64,000 bases of DNA. Origin: an uncultured Caulobacteraceae bacterium (GTDB lineage: Bacteria; Pseudomonadota; Alphaproteobacteria; Caulobacterales; Caulobacteraceae). Positions 6,298 to 15,080 of this stretch are shown here, piece after piece. The notes under the pieces were generated by a model. The model made no database searches. It saw nothing but the letters and a program-made list of their open reading frames with translations, and was not told the origin of the DNA. The position numbers were made by a program, and so were the translations under genes. Where the stretch lies: the NCBI GenBank assembly GCA_903872075.1, contig CAIQJF010000034.1, forward strand, positions 1-64,000, in the 5' to 3' direction. Numbering within the stretch: the first letter of the stretch is position 1; the number at the start of each line of letters is the position of its first letter.

Positions 6298-7845
6298 CTA
6301 AATCTGCCGCGCCCGCCCCGCCCAGAAGGGCGCCCGGACCTTGCCCCGCTGGATCTTTCCGGCCGGGCTGCGCGGCAGTTCGTCGACGAAATCCACGGTG
6401 CGTGGGATCTTGAAGCCCGCCAGCCGCTGGCGGGCGAAGGCCAGGATGTCGACAGCCAGGGTGTCGCTGGGGGTCTGGCCGGGATGCAAGGTCACCACCA
6501 CCTTGACCTCCTCGCCCCACTCCTCGCTCGGCACGCCGATGGCGCAGCTGTCCTCCACCGCCGGGTGCTTGATGATTTCGTTGTCGATCTCCTGCGGATA
6601 GATGTTCACCCCGCCGGAGATGATGCACTCGGCCGTCCGGCCGGTGAGGAACAGATAGTCGTCATCGTCCAGAAACCCGACGTCGCCCAGGGTGAAATAG
6701 CCGTCCTTGTGGGCCGAGGCGGTCTTGGCGGGGTCCTTGAAATACTCGAACGGGGCGATGGCCGAGACCTTGAAATAGATCGTGCCCGAGCGATTGCGTT
6801 CGGTGATCTCTCTCCCTTCGTCATCGAGCAGCTTCACCGCGTCGGGAGCGGGCAGGCGGCCCACCGTGCCCGGTTTGGCCTGCCATTCGTGGGAATCGAT
6901 CAGGAAGCCGGCGCCGCCCTCCGAGCCCGCGTAATATTCGTGGATGATCGGCCCGACCCAGTCGATCATCGCCTTCTTCACCTCCGGGGGGCAGGGCGCG
7001 GCGCCGTGGATCAGGTAGCGCAGGCTGGAGATGTCGTACTTGGCTTTCACCTCGGGCGGCAGGGCCAGGAGCCGCTGGAACATGATCGGCACCATGTGGG
7101 CCCGGGTGACCTTGTGGCGGTCAATGGCCGCGAGCACGCCTTCAGAATTCCAGCGGTCGAGGAAGACCAGGGGATTGCCCTGGTTCATCGCCGCACGGAC
7201 GTCGAAGGCCAGCGGGGCGGCGTGGTAGGCGGGCCCGGCGCAGAGCTGCACGTCGTCGGGCTCGCCCGGAGTCGGGAGCACCAGCACGGCGTTGTTGCGG
7301 CGGTAGACGCCCTTTGGGCGCCCGGTGGTGCCCGAGGTGTAGAGCATCGCGCCGCCGAGTAACGGATCGTCGATGTCCGAGCCGTCCAGGTGCGCCAGGG
7401 TCTCGGCATAGGGCAGAAAGCCTTCGGCGGGCGCGCCGATGGCCACCTTGAGGATCACCTCCGGGGCCTTGGCGCTCAGGGCGGCCGGATAGCGCGGCTC
7501 GGCGATCAACGCCTTCGCTTCGCAGTCGTTGATGATGTACTCCACCTCGTCGGCGGTCAGGTGCCAGTTCACAGGCGTGAAGCGAAATCCGCCGCGAAGC
7601 GTCGCGTTGATCACCTCCACGAATTCGGCCCGGTTGGAGCAGAGCAGGGCGACGGAGTCCCCTGCTTTCAGGCCGTGAGACCGCAGCAGCCTTACGATCC
7701 GGTTGGCGTTGGCGTTGACGTCATGGAAGTTTCGCGTCCCGAGCGGGTCGTGGATCGCGACAGCTCCGGGCTTTTCCTTCGCCCAGACGCTGGCGGTCAT
7801 GCCTACGGCGGCTGCCTGATGAAGGCGTTCGGTCAAGTCCGGCAT
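6298..7845 (-). CDS. AMP-binding acyl-CoA synthetase (515 aa)
   Basis: A class I adenylate-forming enzyme that would activate a carboxylic acid with ATP and transfer it to CoA. Seen motifs are the phosphate-binding loop YTSGTTGRPKG (169-179), the aromatic-rich EYYAGSEG motif in place of the usual YGxTE, the hinge region FLTGRTAECIISGGVNIYP, and the catalytic lysine in SPAGKIQRGK (about Lys497). The length is normal for medium- or long-chain fatty acyl-CoA ligases. It is a single transcription unit: terminator directly after the stop, SDR gene upstream on the same strand after a 125-base gap. The EYYAGSEGG variant resembles ligases for bulky or steroid-like acids, but the substrate cannot be fixed. 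Confidence 0.88.
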   Translation of the reverse strand: MPDLTERLHQAAAVGMTASVWAKEKPGAVAIHDPLGTRNFHDVNANANRIVRLLRSHGLKAGDSVALLCSNRAEFVEVINATLRGGFRFTPVNWHLTADEVEYIINDCEAKALIAEPRYPAALSAKAPEVILKVAIGAPAEGFLPYAETLAHLDGSDIDDPLLGGAMLYTSGTTGRPKGVYRRNNAVLVLPTPGEPDDVQLCAGPAYHAAPLAFDVRAAMNQGNPLVFLDRWNSEGVLAAIDRHKVTRAHMVPIMFQRLLALPPEVKAKYDISSLRYLIHGAAPCPPEVKKAMIDWVGPIIHEYYAGSEGGAGFLIDSHEWQAKPGTVGRLPAPDAVKLLDDEGREITERNRSGTIYFKVSAIAPFEYFKDPAKTASAHKDGYFTLGDVGFLDDDDYLFLTGRTAECIISGGVNIYPQEIDNEIIKHPAVEDSCAIGVPSEEWGEEVKVVVTLHPGQTPSDTLAVDILAFARQRLAGFKIPRTVDFVDELPRSPAGKIQRGKVRAPFWAGRARQI

Positions 7846-7970
7846 GGGGGCTCCCTGGCGTTCCGCGCGTCTCCGAGCGTCTGATGGCCGGATGATCGCC
7901 CGCCTATTGTTTGGCGATCCGACCCGGCGTCAATCGGAAAGGCCGGGCCGGAGGAAGCGCAGTACCGGAC

Positions 7971-8774
7971 CTATTCGTTTTCGGCCCCGCCCAGGATGCC
8001 CCCGCTGGCGGCCATGGCGTCGCGGATGGCTTCGGGCGCCGCTGTCGCCTGGGTGTCGAAATCGTGCAGCTCGGGCGGCACGTACCAGTGGATCTTGTCG
8101 GTGTGATAGGCGCCCCACACCGCTTCCGCCACGGCCCGGGCCGGCACCAGGCGCCACATGCCCTCCTTCGGCGCGGCCGCCTTGGCGGTGTCGGGCAGAA
8201 GCGGGGTGTCGATCAGACCGGGGAGGGTGTCGGCGACACGCACGCCGTGGGCCTTCATCTCGATGGACAGGGCCTCGGTGAAGCCCTTCACCGCGTGCTT
8301 GGTGGCCGAATAGACCGCGATGCCGGCCATGCCGAAGGTGGCCGAGGATGACGAGGTGGAGAAGCACAGCGAGCCCGGGGTCGCCTTGAGCAATGGCAGG
8401 GCCAGGTGGATGCCGCTGAGCACGGCGACGAAATTGACATTGATCACCGCCATCACGTCGTCCCAGGACATGTCCTCATAGGGGCCGCCGCGGCCGATGC
8501 CGGCGTTGTTGAACAATACGTCCAGCTTGCCGCCGGTGGCCGCGGCGAAGGCGCCGACCGCCGCGCGATAGGCCTCGCGGTCGGTGACATCGAGCAGCTG
8601 GAAAAGGCCGTTGGCGGCGCCGATCTCGGCCTCCAGCGCCTTGAGCAGGTCCGCCTGCACGTCGAAGGCGCCCACGAACCAGCCTTCCCTGGCGAACAGG
8701 AGGGCCGTCTCACGACCCATGCCCGAGGCCGCGCCTGTGATGAAGATGGACTTGCGTCCGTTCGCCTGACCCAT
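7971..8774 (-). CDS. Short-chain dehydrogenase/reductase (267 aa)
   Basis: A classical SDR that oxidises or reduces an alcohol/ketone with NAD(P). The cofactor loop is TGAASGMG (Gly14, Gly18, Gly20), NNAG is at 89-92, and the active-site Tyr155-x-x-x-Lys159 (YSATK) has serines at 139-144 before it. An Asp after the second beta strand (AFDVQ) favours NAD over NADP. The ATG at 8772-8774 follows a strong GGAGGAG ribosome site with a 7-base spacer. A C-terminal extension of about 60 residues (WYVPPELHDF) is characteristic of the subgroup of SDRs encoded beside acyl-CoA ligases. The partner gene downstream is such a ligase. Confidence 0.88.
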   Translation of the reverse strand: MGQANGRKSIFITGAASGMGRETALLFAREGWFVGAFDVQADLLKALEAEIGAANGLFQLLDVTDREAYRAAVGAFAAATGGKLDVLFNNAGIGRGGPYEDMSWDDVMAVINVNFVAVLSGIHLALPLLKATPGSLCFSTSSSSATFGMAGIAVYSATKHAVKGFTEALSIEMKAHGVRVADTLPGLIDTPLLPDTAKAAAPKEGMWRLVPARAVAEAVWGAYHTDKIHWYVPPELHDFDTQATAAPEAIRDAMAASGGILGGAENE

Positions 8775-8824
8775 GGGGGGTCTCCTCCGACTGGTTGTTG
8801 GAGGGTTCTTACGGACGACACCCT

Positions 8825-8852
8825 GCGGCGGGAAGCGAAAACGCTTCGCCGC
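8825..8852 (-). terminator. Strong stem-loop after the LemA/TPM operon
   Basis: GCGGCG (8825-8830) pairs with CGCCGC (8847-8852), and AAGCG (8833-8837) pairs with CGCTT (8842-8846) around an AAAA loop, with a two-base bulge. It starts 9 bases after the last stop codon of the minus-strand operon. There is no T-run after it, so it may be a Rho-assisted terminator or an mRNA 3'-end stabiliser. Confidence 0.45.
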
Positions 8853-8860
8853 GGCAGCGG

Positions 8861-9550
8861 CTAAATCTGCACGGGGTGGTCGAGGAACACCTGGCCGTGC
8901 GGTTCGGATGACGGGAAGTGGGCCTTCAGGACCGAGCCACAGATGTCTATGGCCCGTATGATCCCGGCGGTGGGATCCTTTCCAACTTTCATGCCTTCGC
9001 CGATGGCCGTCGCCGCGGCTTTCCAGGCAGCCTCGTCGGCCTTGCCGTGCAGGGCCTTGTCGGCCAAAATCTGCACCTGCCGGTCGTCCATCGCCACGAA
9101 GATCAGCACGCCCGTTTCGCTGCCGGCGGCGCGCGCGCTGATGGCCGCGAACTGTTGGCGAGCCGCACGTTCCACCTTGCGCTTCTTCAATACGGACGGT
9201 GTCGCCCACCGTCGCACCGCCGGAATCTCCAGGATCAGGAAGGTCAGGATGAACAGCGCCGTCTGCAGGGCGGCGTAGACGCCCAGGGCCAGGGTGATTT
9301 CGCCCTCCAGGGCGCCGGCCTGCGCCGCCATCCAGACGCCCGCGGCGTCAGCCGCCAAGGTCAGCGGATGGACCCCAAGGGTCACGGCGAGGGCGGGAAC
9401 GACCAGGGAGACCACCGCGGCCCAGCCGAGAGCGACCTCGGGATAGTGAGAGACCTCTGCGGCCAGGACACAGACGATCTCGCCAGTCGTGCCGGCCTCG
9501 GCCTTGCTCACGGCGTCGCCGATACGGGCCTGCTCAAGTGTGGTCAGCAT
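8861..9550 (-). CDS. TPM-domain membrane protein (229 aa)
   Basis: A second, cytoplasmic-start TPM-type protein. The N-terminus (LTTLEQARIGDAVSKAEAGTTGEIVCVLA) begins the TPM fold directly without a signal peptide. Two or three hydrophobic segments interrupt it (about residues 42-58, 64-78 and 86-110). The fold resumes with SETGVLIFVAMDDRQVQILADKAL, typical of the second half of the domain. The ATG at 9548-9550 lies one base after the stop of the glycine-rich TPM gene, which decides the start against longer in-frame forms inside that gene. It is the last gene of LemA-TPM-TPM. TPM proteins have been linked to acid-phosphatase activity and photosystem repair in plants; the bacterial role is unclear. 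Confidence 0.8.
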   Translation of the reverse strand: MLTTLEQARIGDAVSKAEAGTTGEIVCVLAAEVSHYPEVALGWAAVVSLVVPALAVTLGVHPLTLAADAAGVWMAAQAGALEGEITLALGVYAALQTALFILTFLILEIPAVRRWATPSVLKKRKVERAARQQFAAISARAAGSETGVLIFVAMDDRQVQILADKALHGKADEAAWKAAATAIGEGMKVGKDPTAGIIRAIDICGSVLKAHFPSSEPHGQVFLDHPVQI

Positions 9551-9551
9551 C

Positions 9552-10349
9552 TCACCAGCTCCCCGATGCGCCGCCGCCGCCGCCGGAGCCGCCGCCACCG
9601 CCGCCCCAACCGCCGCCGCCGCCGCCCCAGTCGTCGCCCCGACCGCCCCAGCCACGACCGCCGCCGAGGAACATCAGCGGCAGAATCCAGCCGAGACCCG
9701 AGCCCCCGCCATAGCGGCGACGCCGGAAGATCGACGTGAAGATGAAAAACAGGACGATCAGCGGAATGAGCCCTGCGATCGGGTTCCGGTGGTGAGCGCC
9801 CGGCGCCTGCTGCGCCTGGGCGGCCTGCGCGAGGCGGGCTTCCGCCGACGACGGATCAAGGCCGAGTTGTTCGATCAGCGCATCCGTGCCCGCGACGACC
9901 CCGCCCTGGACATCACCCGACTTGAAGCGCGGCAGGACTTCGCGTTGCAGGATGACGCTGGAGAGGGCGTCGGTCAGCGTGCCTTCGAGACCGTAGCCGA
10001 CCTCGATGCGCACCTTGTGCTCGGTCGGCACGATGATGAACACGACGCCGTTGTTGACGCCCTTCTGGCCGATGCCCCAGTGCCGCAAAAGCTGATAGCC
10101 GTAGTCCTCGATCTCATAGCCGCCGAGGGTCGGCAGGGTCACCACCACCAGCTGGCGGCTGTTCTTTTGCTCCAGGGCGGCGAGTTTGGCCGTCAGGTCG
10201 GCTTGAACCTGGGGGCTGAGCACATGGGCGTTATCCACCACCCGCCCGGTGAGTTCCGGGAACTGCGGGGCGGCGGCCAGGGCCGGCGTCCACAGCAGGC
10301 TAAGGATCAGGGCGAAGAGCAGGCCCGGCAGGCCCGCCAGCCGGGTCAT
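9552..10349 (-). CDS. TPM-domain (YgcG-type) exported protein with Gly-rich tail (265 aa)
   Basis: Signal peptide at residues 1-26 (LLFALILSLLWTPALAA), then a periplasmic TPM domain (about 30-165). It is recognisable by LTGRVVDNAHVLSP at its start, RQLVVVTLPTLGGYEIEDYGY, and the GVNNGVVFIIVPTEHKVRIEVGYGLEG core. A transmembrane helix at about 190-208 (LIPLIVLFFIFTSIF) is followed by an arginine cluster and a tail almost entirely Gly/Trp/Ser, normal for YgcG proteins. It overlaps the lemA-like gene by 4 bases (ATGA) and ends 1 base before the next TPM gene. Pairing of LemA with TPM proteins is a conserved neighbourhood; function is thought to lie at the envelope but is not established. Confidence 0.88.
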   Translation of the reverse strand: MTRLAGLPGLLFALILSLLWTPALAAAPQFPELTGRVVDNAHVLSPQVQADLTAKLAALEQKNSRQLVVVTLPTLGGYEIEDYGYQLLRHWGIGQKGVNNGVVFIIVPTEHKVRIEVGYGLEGTLTDALSSVILQREVLPRFKSGDVQGGVVAGTDALIEQLGLDPSSAEARLAQAAQAQQAPGAHHRNPIAGLIPLIVLFFIFTSIFRRRRYGGGSGLGWILPLMFLGGGRGWGGRGDDWGGGGGGWGGGGGGSGGGGGASGSW

Positions 10350-11005
10350 TTAGACGCCGGCGCGGCGGGTGGGGGTGATCCAGGCGCGGCGCCCGGGGCC
10401 GTGGCGTCAAAACTAACCGTCGGGGCAGACTGCGCCGAGGCCGTGGCCGAGAACAGCGCCATGGGCTTTTCGCTGCTGTACATCGTGGCCGCCCAGATCG
10501 AGGTCGGCAGGACCCGTAAGGTGGTGTTGTAGTCCTGAACCGCGGCGTTGTAGTCGCGCCGTGAGACGGCGATCCGGTTCTCAGTGCCTTCCAGCTGCGA
10601 CTGTAGCGCCAGGAAGTTCTGATTGGATTTCAGGTCCGGATAGCGCTCCTGGATCATCATCAGCCGGCCAAGAACGCCGGAGAGCTTGTCCTGGGCCTGC
10701 TGATAACGCTGAAATTCCGCAGGATTGGAAATGGTGGAGGCGTCGACCTTGACCTGGGTGGCGCTGGCGCGAGCCTCGGTGACGTCCACCAGCACGCTCT
10801 TTTCCTGGGCCGCGTAGCCCTTCACGGTGGCCACGAGATTGGGGATCAGGTCGGCGCGGCGCTGGTAGTTGTTTTGGACATCCCCCCATGCGGCCTTGGC
10901 GGCCTCCTGTTTGGTGGGAATGGCGTTGATGCCGCAGCCGGCCAGAGCCAGGGGCAGGACGATGGCGGCCGCCAGGCCAGCCATCTTGCGGAACGGATTT
11001 TGCAA
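10346..11005 (-). CDS. lemA: LemA family lipoprotein (219 aa)
   Basis: A LemA-type protein with a lipobox (LALAGC) after a short positively charged leader, then the long antiparallel helical region. Diagnostic strings are NNYQRRADLIPNLVATVKGY, YQQAQDKLSGVLGRL, ERYPDLKSNQNFLALQSQLE and the N-R-I-A-x-x-R-R-D-Y-N motif near residue 160. The C-terminus is Pro/Ala-rich. I start it at a TTG (11003-11005) because AGGA lies 8 bases before it; the first ATG is seven codons later (10984) and would leave a shorter basic leader. It heads an operon with two TPM-domain genes. Family members are membrane-anchored with the helices outside; function is poorly understood. Confidence 0.88.
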   Translation of the reverse strand: MQNPFRKMAGLAAAIVLPLALAGCGINAIPTKQEAAKAAWGDVQNNYQRRADLIPNLVATVKGYAAQEKSVLVDVTEARASATQVKVDASTISNPAEFQRYQQAQDKLSGVLGRLMMIQERYPDLKSNQNFLALQSQLEGTENRIAVSRRDYNAAVQDYNTTLRVLPTSIWAATMYSSEKPMALFSATASAQSAPTVSFDATAPGAAPGSPPPAAPASK

Positions 11006-11102
11006 AGCAGTGATCCTCGCGCCGCGCTTATCGGCGGCTGGCCGGAATCTAGTGCGCCGCCCAGCCTTCCGCCAGGGCGGCCGTGGCATGGTCCTGGGCC
11101 AT

Positions 11103-11129
11103 TAAGAGAATTTAACCGGGGAAGCCCGG
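11103..11129 (-). terminator. Probable terminator of the ABC exporter operon
   Basis: On the minus strand CCGGG and CCCGG (11116-11120 with 11125-11129) form a 5-bp stem with a 4-base loop and lead into TTAAATTCTCTT. It lies 10 bases after the stop at 11139. The short stem and imperfect T-run make it moderate. Confidence 0.5.
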
Positions 11130-11138
11130 CAATTCTGA

Positions 11139-12980
11139 CTAGGTGGTCTGTATGGGTCCGTCCGCCATGTCATCAAACGATCCGTGGCTGGACGCGTAGA
11201 GACGGGCGTAGAGGCCGCCGGCGGCCATGAGGGCGTCGTGCGGACCCTGCTCGACGATCCGGCCGTCGCGCAGGACCACGATCTTGTCGGCGTCGCGCAC
11301 TGTGGCCAGCCGGTGGGCGATCACCAGGCAGGTGCGGCCGGCGAACAGCACCTTCAGGGCCTTCTGGATCGCCTGTTCGGTGAAGCTGTCGATATTGGCC
11401 GTGGCCTCGTCGAGGACCAGGATCTTCGGGTCTGCCACCAGGGCCCGGGCAAAGGAGATCAGTTGCCTTTGGCCAACGGAAAGGTTGCGTCCGCGCTGCC
11501 CCAGCGGCGTGTCGTAGCCGTCCGGCAGACGCATGATGAAGTCGTGCGCCGACACCGCCGTCGCGGCGGCGACGATCGCCGCGCGATCGGCCGACAGGGT
11601 GTTGTAGCGAATGTTCTCCGCGATCGTGCCGGAGAACAGGAACGGCTCCTGCAGGACCATGCCCACCATGCGGCCCAGGGACTCCAGGCTGACATCGCGG
11701 ACGTCATGGCCGCCGACCCGGACCGCGCCGGCGCCGGTGTCGTAGAAGCGATGGACCAGGGCGGTGATGCTGGTCTTGCCCGAGCCGGTGGGGCCGACCA
11801 GGGCGACGACCTGGCGAGGTTCGACCATGAGGCTGACGTCGTGCAGGATCGGCCGCTCGGATGAATAGCCGAAGGTGACGTGATCCAGTTCCACCCGCGC
11901 CTCCGCCCCGGCGAGATCGATGGCCCCCGGCTTGTCGGTGATGGTCACGGGCACGTCCAGAACCTCGAAGATGCGGTGGCCTGCCGCCATGGCGCGCTGC
12001 ATGACGGTGTACTGCATGGAGAGCATGCGCACCGGCTCGAAGAAGCGCTGCACCGAGAGGATGAACGTCACCAGCACACCCACCGCCAGACTGCCGCCGA
12101 GCACCGCATTGCCGCCGACCACGATGATGAAGGCCATGGCGACGCCGGTGAGGATGTCGACAGTCGGGGTCATGACCTGGGCGAGCCAGGCCGAGGCGGT
12201 CTGGGCGTGAAAATTCTCCCGGGCCTTCTCCTCATAGAGTTCGAAATTCATCGCCTCGCGGCGAGTCTCCTGAACCGTCCTGACGCCATTGATGTTCTCG
12301 GCCAGGGCGCCGTTGGCGACCGATGAGGCGTCCCGGGCGCGGCGGAAGGTCCGCTTCGAATAGGGCAGCCAGACCGCTCGCACGGCGATCAGGGCGGGGA
12401 TGGTGGTCAGGGTGAGAAGTCCCAGCCGCCAGTCCATCCAGAGAAGCACGCCGGTATAGCCGAACAGGGTGGTGAAATCGCCGAGCGCGCCGGTGGAGCT
12501 CTCCAGGAACTCCTGCAGCGCGTTCACGTCGCCCTGCAGCCGGCTCATGATCCGGCCCACATGGGTCTTGTCCATGAAGGTGAGAGCCACGTCCTGGAAA
12601 TGGGCGAACATCGCCCGGCGCACGTCGAAGATCACCCGCTGCGCCAGACGCGAACTCAGCCATTGATCGACGAAGCCCGAGGCGGCGTTGAAGGCCACGA
12701 GCAGGGCGAACCCGACCAGAAGCCGCTCCACGCCGGCGGCGTCGCGGGCCACCGCCGCGCTGATGATTGTTCCGATCAGCCAGGGCGTGGCGACGCTGGT
12801 GAGGGCCGAAACGAACACGGCGCTCTGGGCGGCGACGAGCGTGAGGCGATAGGGCGCCAGGAACCCGAGGAAACGGCGCAGAATGCGTGTGTCGAACGCC
12901 GCGAAGACCTCCTCGTCCTCCGGCGTGCCCAGGTTGGCCTTGCGGCGGCGCTGCGGCGTGGGGGCGGCGGCATCGGTCAT
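11139..12980 (-). CDS. ABC exporter subunit, MdlB-like (catalytic-Glu half, 613 aa)
   Basis: A half-transporter with an N-terminal six-helix ABC transporter type 1 membrane domain (about residues 40-325) and a nucleotide-binding domain (about 360-600). Walker A is GPTGSGKTS, the signature is LSVGQ (not the canonical LSGGQ), Walker B is ILVLDEATA with the catalytic Glu, and the switch His lies in IAHRL. The stretch from LSVGQRQL to DEATA strongly resembles E. coli MdlB. It overlaps its partner gene at 12977 by 4 bases (ATGA). The missing Gly in the signature pairs with a missing catalytic Glu in the partner, the hallmark of heterodimeric exporters with one degenerate ATP site. The substrate, drug or lipid, is unknown. 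Confidence 0.9.
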   Translation of the reverse strand: MTDAAAPTPQRRRKANLGTPEDEEVFAAFDTRILRRFLGFLAPYRLTLVAAQSAVFVSALTSVATPWLIGTIISAAVARDAAGVERLLVGFALLVAFNAASGFVDQWLSSRLAQRVIFDVRRAMFAHFQDVALTFMDKTHVGRIMSRLQGDVNALQEFLESSTGALGDFTTLFGYTGVLLWMDWRLGLLTLTTIPALIAVRAVWLPYSKRTFRRARDASSVANGALAENINGVRTVQETRREAMNFELYEEKARENFHAQTASAWLAQVMTPTVDILTGVAMAFIIVVGGNAVLGGSLAVGVLVTFILSVQRFFEPVRMLSMQYTVMQRAMAAGHRIFEVLDVPVTITDKPGAIDLAGAEARVELDHVTFGYSSERPILHDVSLMVEPRQVVALVGPTGSGKTSITALVHRFYDTGAGAVRVGGHDVRDVSLESLGRMVGMVLQEPFLFSGTIAENIRYNTLSADRAAIVAAATAVSAHDFIMRLPDGYDTPLGQRGRNLSVGQRQLISFARALVADPKILVLDEATANIDSFTEQAIQKALKVLFAGRTCLVIAHRLATVRDADKIVVLRDGRIVEQGPHDALMAAGGLYARLYASSHGSFDDMADGPIQTT

Positions 12981-14935
12981 CCCGCCGCAGCCGCCAGTTT
13001 CCGGCGCAGCCGCGCGTCGGCGATGGAGAGTCCCTGCTCGGCCCGGGTCTGCAGGGCGAACAGGTCGGCGTATTCGCCGGCCAGCGCCAGAAGCTCGGCA
13101 TGGGTCCCGCGTTCGACGATCCGGCCCGCCTCCAGCACGATGATCTCGTCGGCATGCATCAGGCTCGAAAGCCGATGGGCGATGATGATCGTCGCCTTCG
13201 ACGCCGTGGCCTCGGCCAGGGCCTCGCGGACCTTTTTCTCGGTGACCGCGTCAATGGCGGCGGTGGAGTCGTCGAAGATCATGATCCCGGGGCCGGGCAC
13301 GACGCCGCGGGCGATCGACATGCGCTGGCGCTGACCGCCGGACAGGGCCACCCCGCGCTCGCCGACCCGCGTCTCGTAGGCGCCCGGCAGGGCCGCCACA
13401 TAGTCGTGAATCTGGGCGGTGCGGGCGGCGGTTTCGATCCGTGTCTCGTCGGCCCAGGGGTCGGCGTAGGCCACGTTGTTGGTCACCGTGGCGTCGAACA
13501 GAAAGGCTTCCTGCTGCACCAGGCCCACATGGCTGCGCAGCGAGGCGAGCGTCAGGTCCCGCACATCGACACCGTCGATGGTCACCCGGCCGCCGGTGAC
13601 GTCGTAGAAGCGGGGGATCAGGTTGGCGATGGTCGACTTGCCCGACCCTGGCGGTCCGACGATGCCCAGGGTCTGGCCCGGAGACAAGGTGAAGCTGATG
13701 TCCCGGAGCACTGGCGCGCCGGGGTCGTAGGCGAATTCGACGTGCTCGAAGCGAAGCACGCCGGTCATGAAGGCGAGTTCCTTGGCGCCGGGGTGGTCGG
13801 CCACCTCGGGCGAGAGGTCGAGGATCTCGAACAGGCGCGAACCCGAGGTGGTCGCCCGGGCCGCGGCGGCGACAATCATGGCGATCTGGCGGATCGGCGA
13901 CTGCAGCAAGGTCATGTAGGTCAGGAACTCGGTGAGCCGGCCCGGCGTCATGGTTCCGGCCGCCACACGGCCGCCGCCGTACCAGAGAAGGGCGCCCATG
14001 GAGCCGTAGAAGCTTAAGGTCATCACCGAGACGGCCCGGAACCGCAGGACGATCCGCTGGTAAGAGAAGGCAAGGGCCGCGTTGGCGGCGCTGTCGAACT
14101 TGACGAGCTCGAAGGTCCTGGCCGCGAAGGACCGCACGACCCGTATCCCCTGTAAGTTCTCCTCCATCGTCAGGGTGAGGATGCTCATCAACCGCTGCAC
14201 ATGCAGCCAGGTCACCCGCAGCATGAAGCCCATGCGCGCCAGGACGAGGCTGGCCAGGGGCGTGAAGGCCAGCCCCAGCGCCGCCATGACCGGATCGGTG
14301 GTGATCATCTGGCCGGCGGCGATGCCGACCAGCAGGAGCATGGTCAGGGCGATCAGCAGGCCGTTCTGGATGAATGACCTGGCCCCCTCGAGATCGAGCA
14401 TGCCGCGGGTGATCAGGTCGCCGGAATGAATCCGATCGTGGAAGCCGAACGACAATCGCTGGAGCTGCCGGAAGAAGTCGAGACGGTACTGGTAGGCAAC
14501 CTTCTGACTGACGTACTCGGCCTGGTAGTTCGCGGACATGGACATCACGCCGCGGATGACGGTGGCCAGGATCACCAGACCGGCGGTGACCAGCAATGTG
14601 TGGCGGGCGGCGTCGGCCTGGGCCGCGGCCTGGACGGTGTCGGCGTGGGCGCCAAGCGCATGCCGGGCGGTCTCGCTCGCCGCGTCGTGGGTCCGGGCGG
14701 CAACGCCGGCCAGTCGCTGGGCCTCATTGACAGCGCGCCCGAACAGACGAGGCAGGCTCAAACTCGCGATCGCGCCGGCCAGGGATGCGGCCATGGCCAG
14801 GGCCACCCGCCGGGGTTCAAGGCGCGCCGCCTCAAGAGCGATGCGCCGCAGGACGCGCGGCATGGCCGACACATCGATCGGCGTGTTGTCTGGCGCGGCG
14901 GGCGCGCGAACGCTGTCGCCGAAGAGCGCGGCCAT
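12977..14935 (-). CDS. ABC exporter subunit, MdlA-like (degenerate Walker B half, 652 aa)
   Basis: Partner half-transporter with a longer N-terminus. The membrane domain runs over about residues 40-375, with an unusual Ala/His-rich insertion around 80-115 between the first two helices. The nucleotide-binding domain has Walker A GPPGSGKST, canonical LSGGQRQR, and Walker B IMIFDDSTAAID, where the catalytic Glu is replaced by Asp, plus IAHRL. Site composition therefore predicts one active ATP site (partner's Walker B with this LSGGQ) and one degenerate site. The ATG at 14933-14935 is taken as start; longer in-frame forms lack a ribosome site and would cross the promoter region of the divergent GST gene. 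It is first in the two-gene operon. Confidence 0.88.
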   Translation of the reverse strand: MAALFGDSVRAPAAPDNTPIDVSAMPRVLRRIALEAARLEPRRVALAMAASLAGAIASLSLPRLFGRAVNEAQRLAGVAARTHDAASETARHALGAHADTVQAAAQADAARHTLLVTAGLVILATVIRGVMSMSANYQAEYVSQKVAYQYRLDFFRQLQRLSFGFHDRIHSGDLITRGMLDLEGARSFIQNGLLIALTMLLLVGIAAGQMITTDPVMAALGLAFTPLASLVLARMGFMLRVTWLHVQRLMSILTLTMEENLQGIRVVRSFAARTFELVKFDSAANAALAFSYQRIVLRFRAVSVMTLSFYGSMGALLWYGGGRVAAGTMTPGRLTEFLTYMTLLQSPIRQIAMIVAAAARATTSGSRLFEILDLSPEVADHPGAKELAFMTGVLRFEHVEFAYDPGAPVLRDISFTLSPGQTLGIVGPPGSGKSTIANLIPRFYDVTGGRVTIDGVDVRDLTLASLRSHVGLVQQEAFLFDATVTNNVAYADPWADETRIETAARTAQIHDYVAALPGAYETRVGERGVALSGGQRQRMSIARGVVPGPGIMIFDDSTAAIDAVTEKKVREALAEATASKATIIIAHRLSSLMHADEIIVLEAGRIVERGTHAELLALAGEYADLFALQTRAEQGLSIADARLRRKLAAAAG

Positions 14936-14967
14936 CCTTGTCCGTCCATGCGTGATTGATTCGCATG

Positions 14968-14997
14968 TTGACCGCGCGCGGACGCCTTGGCTAGGGC
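14968..14997 (+). promoter_or_regulatory. Possible promoter for the GST gene
   Basis: TTGACC (14968-14973) is followed after 16 bases by GCTAGGGC (14990-14997), which keeps the GCTA...C skeleton of the Caulobacter housekeeping -10. It would give a leader of about 75 bases before the ATG at 15081. The match is partial. Confidence 0.35.
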
Positions 14998-15080
14998 GCG
15001 GGGCGGCGAACCTCTTTGTTCCTGTTTTGTTTTGATCTAAACTCCGCTCTGTCGGGCTGTCCATGGGGAGCAACACAGCA

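Noticed and set aside
9553-9640. Apparent simple-sequence repeat (GCC/GCG-rich tract)
   Set aside because: It is the coding sequence of the Gly/Trp/Ser-rich tail of the YgcG-type TPM protein, normal for that family.
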